Assembly (NCBI GenBank): GCA_018895125.1
Contig: JAHIOR010000079.1
Span: forward strand, 1-8,059
Origin: Patescibacteria group bacterium
Lineage (GTDB): Bacteria; Patescibacteriota; Minisyncoccia; Minisyncoccales; GWA2-46-15
Direction: 5' to 3'
Length of the DNA stretch: 8,059 nt
The notes under the pieces are model-generated. The model worked only from the letters and a program-made list of their open reading frames with translations, ran no database searches and had not been told where the DNA came from. The translations under genes and the position numbers were made by a program. Shown here piece after piece: positions 1-4,732 of this stretch (its first letter is position 1; the number at the start of each line of letters is the position of its first letter).

Positions 1-1
1 A

Positions 2-115
2 GTAGTACAAACTGCTGTTTGACTACGGGGCGAGCAGACGAAACTTCAAAAGGTCAACCCATTAATCAATGCTTGCCCCGCATTATTCGAGCAGTCTGCG
101 AGAATTAGTGCGGGG
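2..115 (+). other. Structured, hairpin-rich non-coding segment at window edge
   Basis: Downstream of the ZIP gene and unassigned. Visible structure: a hairpin with GTAGT (2-6) and CAAAC (8-12) pairing with GTTTG (17-21) and ACTAC (22-26) around a TGCT loop. CGGGGCGAGCA (26-36) pairs with TGCTTGCCCCG (70-80), 11 bp with one G-U. CCCCGCA and the following bases (76-88) pair with 102-115, about 13 bp with one bulge. The last two helices share bases 76-80, so they are mutually exclusive. The G-U pairs become A-C mismatches on the minus strand, which favours the plus strand as the RNA, if it is transcribed. No tmRNA, RNase P, SRP or rRNA signature was recognised, and the element may continue outside the window. 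A mobile-element end is an alternative. Confidence 0.35.
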
Positions 116-131
116 TCGTAGGTTTACCAGT

Positions 132-890
132 TTATCCAAGAAAGGCGAGAAGAGCCATGATAGTAATTCCAAGAATTATTAAAAACAGCTGAATCAAAGA
201 GGATTTGGGTCGGACATCATGATGGAGTTCGGGGAGAAGGTCGCTCCCTGCCAAGTATAAGAATCCGCCGGCAGTTAGAGGCAGTAAATAACTGGCAAAA
301 AACTCTTGCCAAAAACCAAGAACCAAAGCAGTAATTGCTCCCAGGATAGCAGTCAGAGCGCTGAGAAAGTTGAAAAACAAAGCTTTTTTGACAGAATAGC
401 CGCTATGAACTAGAACGCCGAAGTTTCCAATTTCTTGGGGGATTTCATGGAAAATAACTGCCAGAGTGGTTGCTAATCCGATTTGGAAGCTGACAGCGTA
501 GGAGGCGGCGACCAAAAGTCCGTCAATAAAGTTATGAACAGCATCGCCAGTCAAGCTCATTGCCGCGACCGAAGGCAGGTGAACGTCGCAATCCGGAAAG
601 TGGCAATGCCGCCATCTTAGGAATTTTTCCAAGGAAAAGAAAACAATAATCCCGAAAATAACAAGGAGAGAAGTTAAAATGTTGTTTCCAAGCTTTTCAA
701 AAGATTCCGGCAAAAGATGGATGATGGCGTCGCCGAAAAGCCCGCCAACGGCAAAACTGACGAGAAAAAGGGAAATCTTTTTTAATCTCTCTGGTTTCCA
801 GGAAAGGGTAAAAACCCCGATCAAGGAGATCAGGCTGACTATAGCCACGCTCATTAGAGAATAAAACCAAACCTGCGCATTAGCGAACAT
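132..890 (-). CDS. ZIP-family divalent metal transporter
   Basis: A 252-aa, very hydrophobic protein of the ZIP (Zn/Fe permease) family, which moves Zn2+, Fe2+ or related cations into the cytoplasm. The two metal-site helices are intact: the TM4 motif H119-N-F-I-D-G124 and the TM5 motif H148-E-I-P-Q-E153. About eight membrane segments can be drawn (about 10-30, 40-58, 70-88, 110-130, 135-160, 168-192, 198-216, 230-250). A His/Cys cluster (H95, H97, C101, H104) lies in the loop before TM4, where ZIPs often carry a histidine-rich loop. TM2 carries DAIIHLLPE, and LLPELHHD follows TM7. Length is normal for a bacterial ZIP. Frame and start: ATG at 890, with no in-frame start upstream before a stop at 903-905. 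No Shine-Dalgarno sequence precedes it, and the mRNA may be leaderless. Substrate metal cannot be told from sequence. It is separated from the division operon by tRNA-Glu and about 210 non-coding bases, so it is probably transcribed on its own. Confidence 0.93.
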   Translation of the reverse strand: MFANAQVWFYSLMSVAIVSLISLIGVFTLSWKPERLKKISLFLVSFAVGGLFGDAIIHLLPESFEKLGNNILTSLLVIFGIIVFFSLEKFLRWRHCHFPDCDVHLPSVAAMSLTGDAVHNFIDGLLVAASYAVSFQIGLATTLAVIFHEIPQEIGNFGVLVHSGYSVKKALFFNFLSALTAILGAITALVLGFWQEFFASYLLPLTAGGFLYLAGSDLLPELHHDVRPKSSLIQLFLIILGITIMALLAFLG

Positions 891-896
891 ATATTT

Positions 897-925
897 AGGA
901 TATCAGGGTTTTCCTTCAAAAACAA
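897..925 (-). promoter_or_regulatory. Candidate extended -10 promoter of the ZIP gene
   Basis: On the minus strand, TGA precedes TATCCT (902-897), which resembles an extended -10 element. A weak -35 (TTGTTT, 925-920) lies 17 nt upstream. The -10 ends 6 nt before the ATG, so transcription would begin at or near the start codon. This agrees with the missing Shine-Dalgarno sequence, but the -10 matches the consensus at only 4 of 6 positions. Confidence 0.28.
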
Positions 926-1058
926 TGATGTGACATATAAGATAGACGGTCGTCAGTATTATATGTTGTGGTAAGAATACATATATCTTAAAAAAGGCAT
1001 TTCGGGTTATCTGATTTCTGACATCGTGACTCTTCCATTCCATGATGTGATATGTTTT

Positions 1059-1075
1059 CCCCGCTGAAAGCGGGG
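1059..1075 (-). other. Perfect GC hairpin downstream of tRNA-Glu
   Basis: CCCCGC (1059-1064) pairs with GCGGGG (1070-1075) around a 5-nt loop. It lies about 30 nt past the tRNA-Glu 3' end on the minus strand and may help stop transcription or mark the precursor end. No T-run follows on either strand, so it is not a standard Rho-independent terminator. The rest of the 903-1103 gap shows no supported gene. Confidence 0.35.
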
Positions 1076-1103
1076 TTGATAAAAGAGCTGAAAAGCCCCA
1101 GAG

Positions 1104-1175
1104 CGCCCCCAACCGGAGTCGAACCGGTGTTATCGAGTTGAGAACCCGATGTCCTAACCACTAGACGATAGGGGC
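1104..1175 (-). tRNA. tRNA-Glu (anticodon CTC)
   Basis: A full cloverleaf can be drawn on the minus strand. The acceptor is GCCCCTA with TGGGGGC (one G-U pair) and discriminator G73, as in bacterial tRNA-Glu. The D arm is GTC-TAGTGGTTAG-GAC. The anticodon arm is TCGGG-TTCTCAA-CTCGA, giving anticodon CTC, which reads GAG. The T arm is ACCGG-TTCGACT-CCGGT. CCA is not encoded; the following bases are CTC. The gene lies just downstream of ftsI but has its own plausible promoter. Confidence 0.96.
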
Positions 1176-1184
1176 AGATACAAT

Positions 1185-1213
1185 ATTGTAAATTGAAAAT
1201 TGCAAATTGTAAA
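1185..1213 (-). promoter_or_regulatory. Putative sigma70-type promoter of tRNA-Glu
   Basis: Minus strand: -35 TTTACA (1213-1208), a 17-nt spacer, and -10 TACAAT (1190-1185). Each hexamer matches consensus at 5 of 6 positions. Transcription would start near 1178, about 3 nt before the mature tRNA 5' end at 1175. Both hexamers are formed by the heptamer repeat, so part of the match could be chance from AT-rich repeated sequence. Confidence 0.5.
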
Positions 1214-1219
1214 TTGGTT
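1185..1219. repeat. Tandem ATTGNAA heptamer repeat
   Basis: Plus-strand copies are ATTGTAA (1185-1191), ATTGAAA (1192-1198), ATTGCAA (1199-1205), ATTGTAA (1206-1212) and a partial ATTGGTT (1213-1219). Four full copies differ only at position 5. The array fills the gap between the ftsI stop codon and tRNA-Glu. Confidence 0.8.
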
Positions 1220-2895
1220 TAGAGTTCGTAATCAGGCGGAATCTGCCATAAGTCAATAATATATTTAGCCAGGTCATGAAAAATAGGCATAGCTGAATAT
1301 TCGGCAGTATTGGTTTGAGGATTATCAAGCTTGACCAGAATCAGGAATTCAGGCTTAAAAGCCGGGGCAAAACCAACAAAAGATTGAATAGTTTTATCAG
1401 AAGAATATGTTCCTTCTTCGGGCACTTGAGCGGTGCCGGTTTTACCAGCTATGAAGTATCCTGGAATCTTGGCTTTTTTACTGTAGCCGTTTTCAATAAC
1501 ACTGACCATCATTGAAGTTACCTTAGCGCTTGTCTCAGGAGAAATAATGTTTTGAGATAATTCAGGCCGGATCTTTTGGATTAAACCCTTTCCGTTAACT
1601 TCGTTAACTATTTCTTTAATCAAATGGGGTTTTGGCATTTTGCCGTTATTGGCAATGGCACAATATGCTTTGACCAACTGAATGGGAGTGATCTCAATAC
1701 CTTGGCCAAAACTGGCGGTAGCAAAGTTAATCTCGTAGCCTTTTTTAAACTCTTGGTTTTTAGAATAGACTTCGCCTTGAGTATCAATGTCGGTTTTCTG
1801 AAAGAAACCAAATTTATCCAGATATTCCAAGAAAAGATTGGAGCCTAATTGCTGCTCGGCAAAAACAGCTCCAGTATTGATTGATTTTTCTAAAACCTGA
1901 GTCATGGTTTGCTCGCCATAAATTCTTTTTGCATAATTATAGATTGAAGTTTTGCCAATTCTGACAATACCCTTATCAACATAAGCAGTTTCCGGAGTGA
2001 TTTTTTTCTCTTCAAGAGCAGCAGCTATGGTAAAAGGCTTAAAAACAGATCCTGGCTCAAAAATGCTTTGAATGGCTTGGTTTTGGAAAACAGCCATATC
2101 TTTTTCTTGCTCGTAACTGTTCGGGTCAAAATTAGGGAAGCTAGCCAGGGCCACTATTTCTCCAGAACTGGGTCTGACAACAATAATTGTGCCTGATTCA
2201 ATATTTAAATTTTCTTGGGCTTGTATTAATAATTTTTCAGCTTTAAATTGAACTTGGTGGTCAAGCGTTAAGATAAGAGTACTGCCATTTTTTATCTCTT
2301 CCATGGGATCAGAAGAAATTAATAAGCCCCCCAGACCCTTTTCGCCCTTAATCATACCCTGGTCACCTTTTAGGATTTCCTGGTAATAGCTTTCAAGTCC
2401 GTATTGGCCTTGTTTTTCAGAATCAACAAATCCAATCAGGCTTGAAGCCATTGTTCCTTGGGGGAAGATTCTGGAATCTTCTTGGCCGATATGAATTCCG
2501 GGGAAATTGATTCTTTGCAGTTTATCAATCTGATCTGGAGTTGCTTTGGTTTCCAATAATTCATAAAGGCTGTCATTATTGACTTTTTTCTCAATAAAAC
2601 TTTCTTCCAAATCCAGAATTTGTTTTAAAGCTTCTTTAGTTTTTTCTTTATCTTTGATATCTCTCGGGGAGATGTAAACAAAATATCGGATCTTATTAGT
2701 AGCTAATTTTTCTCCGTTGGCAAAAAGAATTTCACCTCTGGCGCCGGTGACATTTTCAAAGAATCTTTGCTGGCCTTGAGCCATAGCCTTGTAAAATTTG
2801 CCTTTTACTATCTGAATCCAAAACAAGCGGCCAATGATGACCGCTCCGATTAGGAATAATAGAAAAATGATCAGCTTTAATCTTTTATTGTTCAT
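1219..2895 (-). CDS. ftsI: Septal peptidoglycan transpeptidase (class B PBP, FtsI/PBP3-type)
   Basis: A 558-aa class B penicillin-binding protein that cross-links peptide stems of peptidoglycan at the division septum. An N-terminal membrane anchor (about 7-28) is followed by the PBP dimerisation region (about 45-200, with the usual RGEI near 53-56) and the transpeptidase domain (about 230-545). All three catalytic motifs are visible: S283-V-F-K286 with nucleophile Ser283, S338-I-N340, and K485-T-G487. There is no PASTA domain. Length is normal. Start: ATG 3 nt after the ftsL stop, with AGG 6 nt upstream as ribosome-binding site, so the two are probably translationally coupled. Its place last in mraZ-rsmH-ftsL-ftsI supports the divisome paralogue over the elongation one (PBP2/MrdA). 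No further dcw gene follows it. Confidence 0.95.
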   Translation of the reverse strand: MNNKRLKLIIFLLFLIGAVIIGRLFWIQIVKGKFYKAMAQGQQRFFENVTGARGEILFANGEKLATNKIRYFVYISPRDIKDKEKTKEALKQILDLEESFIEKKVNNDSLYELLETKATPDQIDKLQRINFPGIHIGQEDSRIFPQGTMASSLIGFVDSEKQGQYGLESYYQEILKGDQGMIKGEKGLGGLLISSDPMEEIKNGSTLILTLDHQVQFKAEKLLIQAQENLNIESGTIIVVRPSSGEIVALASFPNFDPNSYEQEKDMAVFQNQAIQSIFEPGSVFKPFTIAAALEEKKITPETAYVDKGIVRIGKTSIYNYAKRIYGEQTMTQVLEKSINTGAVFAEQQLGSNLFLEYLDKFGFFQKTDIDTQGEVYSKNQEFKKGYEINFATASFGQGIEITPIQLVKAYCAIANNGKMPKPHLIKEIVNEVNGKGLIQKIRPELSQNIISPETSAKVTSMMVSVIENGYSKKAKIPGYFIAGKTGTAQVPEEGTYSSDKTIQSFVGFAPAFKPEFLILVKLDNPQTNTAEYSAMPIFHDLAKYIIDLWQIPPDYEL

Positions 2896-2898
2896 CTT

Positions 2899-3210
2899 CT
2901 ACCTGGCAACAACGCTTTTTTCCATGGCTTGGATAAAGCTAATGCTTTGAACTTTTTCCAACCCCAGGCCCTTAATTAGCTCTTCAAGATTAGAAAGAGA
3001 GTTTTCTTTTGTGGCGCTGGCTTCCAAAGACTGATTTTCTTCTTGCAGGCCAGTTAGTTTTTCTTGGAGATGTTGTAATTGATAGGTCTTAGCAATGATC
3101 TGATTATTTTGCCAGAAGAAGATTGAGGCCAAAATTATTAAGAAAGCCAGGCTGGTTAGTAACCAGAATTTCTGGTTTGTTCTTGGTGGTGCGTAAACTA
3201 AAACATTCAT
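2899..3210 (-). CDS. ftsL: FtsL/DivIC-like divisome membrane protein
   Basis: A 103-aa bitopic protein with a short cytoplasmic N-terminus, one transmembrane helix (about 14-33) and an extracytoplasmic coiled coil (about 37-66, with Leu-rich heptads and Gln/Glu), then a less regular tail. This is the FtsL/DivIC plan. In known bacteria such proteins join FtsB and FtsQ to activate FtsW-FtsI. Primary sequence is too divergent to recognise by motif, so the call rests on topology and on position between rsmH and ftsI, where ftsL normally lies. The start overlaps the rsmH stop as ATGA (3207-3210), indicating translational coupling. A DivIC/FtsB-type assignment cannot be excluded. Confidence 0.75.
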   Translation of the reverse strand: MNVLVYAPPRTNQKFWLLTSLAFLIILASIFFWQNNQIIAKTYQLQHLQEKLTGLQEENQSLEASATKENSLSNLEELIKGLGLEKVQSISFIQAMEKSVVAR

Positions 3211-4097
3211 ATTGTTTTTTGCACCACTCTTAATTTTGCTGATCTTGATCTTTGGTTAATTTGTAATTCTTGGGTGCTGGCCATGATTGGTTTTTTTGTC
3301 AGGACCTTAACCCTTTCTTTTTTTTCTTCTGCTTTGAAAAAATGTTTAACTATTTTATCTTCTAAGGAATGGAATGAAATAACAGCTAGCTTGCCTCCTT
3401 TCTCCAGAACGTCAATGGCTTGAGGTAGAGCAATTTGTAAATTTTCCAGTTCATTATTGACAGTAATCCGCAAGGCCATGAAAGTTCTGGTGGCCGGACT
3501 TATTCTTCCTCTTTCGTAATTCATCGGCACTGCTTTTTTAATGATCTCAACCAGTTCCAGGGTTGTTTTGATCTGTCTGACCCTTCTTCTCAGGACAATA
3601 TTTTCAGCGATTCTTCCAGCAAACTTTTCTTGTCCAAATTCTTTAAAAATTCTTTCCAGTTCTGGTTTACTCCAATAATTAACAATTTTATCTGCAGTTA
3701 ACCCTTTCTTTCCCGCTAAGGACATGATCAATGGTTCGTCTCTCAAAAAGCTGAAGCCTCGACCTGATTCCTGGAGTTGCCAGCTGGAAATGCCCAGATC
3801 CATGACAATTCCTTTTATCTTTGAAAAGTTTCTATCAGCAACAATCTTTTTCAAATTTACAAAGTTATCGTTAACCAGAATGATTCTATGCCCATAGTCC
3901 GAAGCATTTAAAGTTTTAATTGTTGCTGCTAAGATCTCTTGGTCTTGCTCAATGCCTAAGATTTTTCCTTTGGGACCGTTTTTCTTTAAGATTTCCAAGC
4001 TGTGACCAGCTTCTCCCAGGGTGGCATCAATAAAGTTTTCATTTTCCTTTGGGCCTAGCCAGTCAACTACTTCTTTTAAAAGAACTGGGGCGTGCAT
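3207..4097 (-). CDS. rsmH: 16S rRNA (cytosine1402-N4)-methyltransferase RsmH
   Basis: A 296-aa SAM-dependent methyltransferase (formerly MraW) that modifies C1402 in the decoding centre of 16S rRNA. It opens with the family's HAPVLLKEV. SAM motif I is at 24-33 (DATLGEAGHS), with the ribose-contact acidic residue near 50-52 (GIEQD). Further family motifs are MDLGISSWQL (99-108), GRGFSF (112-117), RISPATRTFMALRITVN (198-214), AVISFHSLED (238-247) and the C-terminal RSRSAKLRV (283-291). Where the family usually has GPLDMRM, this protein has EPLIMSL (121-127), a mild divergence near the substrate site. Length is normal. The start lies 4 nt after the mraZ stop, with AGGA about 10 nt upstream. Confidence 0.97.
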   Translation of the reverse strand: MHAPVLLKEVVDWLGPKENENFIDATLGEAGHSLEILKKNGPKGKILGIEQDQEILAATIKTLNASDYGHRIILVNDNFVNLKKIVADRNFSKIKGIVMDLGISSWQLQESGRGFSFLRDEPLIMSLAGKKGLTADKIVNYWSKPELERIFKEFGQEKFAGRIAENIVLRRRVRQIKTTLELVEIIKKAVPMNYERGRISPATRTFMALRITVNNELENLQIALPQAIDVLEKGGKLAVISFHSLEDKIVKHFFKAEEKKERVKVLTKKPIMASTQELQINQRSRSAKLRVVQKTI

Positions 4098-4101
4098 CTT
4101 A

Positions 4102-4533
4102 TTAAATTCCTAATTCTTTCAGTCTTTCAGCAATATCTCCGCCAGCGCTTTCAGTCTTCCTCTTGTATTCTTGCCATTTAATTTCATCCCAGATTTCAAG
4201 GCGGTTACTAACCCCGGCAATAACAACTTTCTTTTTCAGGCTGGCGTATTCTTTAAGAAAATCAGGAACTAAGATTCTGCCTAAGTTATCAAGATTAACT
4301 TCCATGGCTCCGGTCAGCATTAATCTTGAGAATCCCCTAGCATCAGCTCCAGATAAAGGAAGGTTGTTTATTTTTTCCGCCAGTTTACCCCATTCTTTTA
4401 TTGGATATAAAGATAAACAATTATCCAGCCCTCTAGTAATGACTGCTTTTTTTCCCAGTAATTGACGAAGCTTGGCTGGAATGGCCAATCTTTTTTTATC
4501 ATCTATTGAATATGAATATTCTCCTATGAACAT
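4102..4533 (-). CDS. mraZ: Transcriptional regulator MraZ
   Basis: A 143-aa MraZ, the AbrB-like double-SpoVT fold regulator that opens most dcw clusters and binds TGG-type repeats in its own promoter as a ring-shaped oligomer. Both family half-repeats are visible: DDKKRLAIPAKLR (11-23) and DNLGRILVP (82-90). The first normally reads DxKGR; here Gly14 is Lys, while the second keeps G85-R86. The N-terminus FIGEYSYSID is typical. Start ATG at 4533 is preceded by AGGGG (4547-4543) at 9 nt spacing. It is first in the operon with rsmH, ftsL and ftsI and lies directly downstream of a promoter filled with likely MraZ boxes, so autoregulation is expected from family knowledge. Confidence 0.96.
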   Translation of the reverse strand: MFIGEYSYSIDDKKRLAIPAKLRQLLGKKAVITRGLDNCLSLYPIKEWGKLAEKINNLPLSGADARGFSRLMLTGAMEVNLDNLGRILVPDFLKEYASLKKKVVIAGVSNRLEIWDEIKWQEYKRKTESAGGDIAERLKELGI

Positions 4534-4569
4534 GTTAGTTATCCCCTGTTTTGGTTGTTTTTCCCATTG

Positions 4570-4578
4570 TTATCCACA
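4570..4578 (+). promoter_or_regulatory. Perfect DnaA-box match
   Basis: TTATCCACA equals the canonical DnaA 9-mer. A related TTATCCATT follows at 4580-4588 and TTATCCCCT lies at 4539-4547. It sits in the mraZ leader and overlaps two of the TGG boxes, so the match may partly arise from those repeats. Confidence 0.4.
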
Positions 4579-4606
4579 ATTATCCATTGTTCTCCTCGCT
4601 GGTTCC

Positions 4607-4635
4607 ACTATATCCCACCAAATATATCTAGTCAA
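4607..4635 (-). promoter_or_regulatory. Sigma70-type promoter of the mraZ-rsmH-ftsL-ftsI operon
   Basis: Minus strand: -35 TTGACT (4635-4630), a spacer of exactly 17 nt, and -10 TATAGT (4612-4607). Each hexamer matches consensus at 5 of 6 positions. The predicted start is near 4600, giving a leader of about 67 nt that carries three TGG boxes. It lies downstream of the Clp operon terminator, which fits an independent transcription unit. Confidence 0.75.
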
Positions 4636-4653
4636 CCACTCAAAACCACTACT

Positions 4654-4662
4654 TTTTCCACA
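4654..4662 (+). promoter_or_regulatory. DnaA-box near-match
   Basis: TTTTCCACA differs from the canonical DnaA 9-mer at one position. It lies about 84 bp from the perfect match at 4570 in the same orientation, between the Clp terminator and the mraZ promoter. Confidence 0.28.
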
Positions 4663-4687
4663 GTTTGTACACGATTCCTAAATAAAC

Positions 4688-4709
4688 AAAAAACCGCGTT
4701 TTTAGCGGT
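4688..4709 (-). terminator. Rho-independent terminator of the Clp ATPase operon
   Basis: Minus strand: stem ACCGC (4709-4705), loop TAAAAAC, stem GCGGT (4697-4693), with the closing T starting a run of six T. Flanking A residues on the 5' side can extend the stem into the T-run. It lies 23 nt beyond the Clp stop codon and upstream of the mraZ promoter, separating the two units. The plus strand also has TTTT after the stem, so it could act weakly in both directions. Confidence 0.85.
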
Positions 4710-4732
4710 CTTTTCAATTTTTAAATCAAAAT

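Larger units (their letters stand above)
4564..4648 (-). promoter_or_regulatory. Array of seven phased TGG boxes (MraZ operator)
   Basis: On the minus strand TGG occurs at 4648-4646, 4638-4636, 4617-4615, 4607-4605, 4586-4584, 4576-4574 and 4566-4564. Steps are 10, 21, 10, 21, 10 and 10 bp, so all lie on nearly one face of the helix. Four of the seven are GTGG. Known MraZ boxes are direct TGGKGN-type repeats with a 10-bp period, usually three or four. Two boxes here lie upstream of the -35, two flank the -10, and three lie in the leader. Confidence 0.72.

Noticed and set aside
1..131. tmRNA, RNase P RNA or SRP RNA
   Set aside because: No tRNA-like end, tag sequence, RNase P core or SRP tetraloop motif was found on either strand.
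903..1112. 69-codon minus-strand ORF between the ZIP gene and tRNA-Glu
   Set aside because: Its first codons overlap the tRNA-Glu 3' end, it has no ribosome-binding site, and the protein looks like no known family. Best explained as chance in non-coding sequence.
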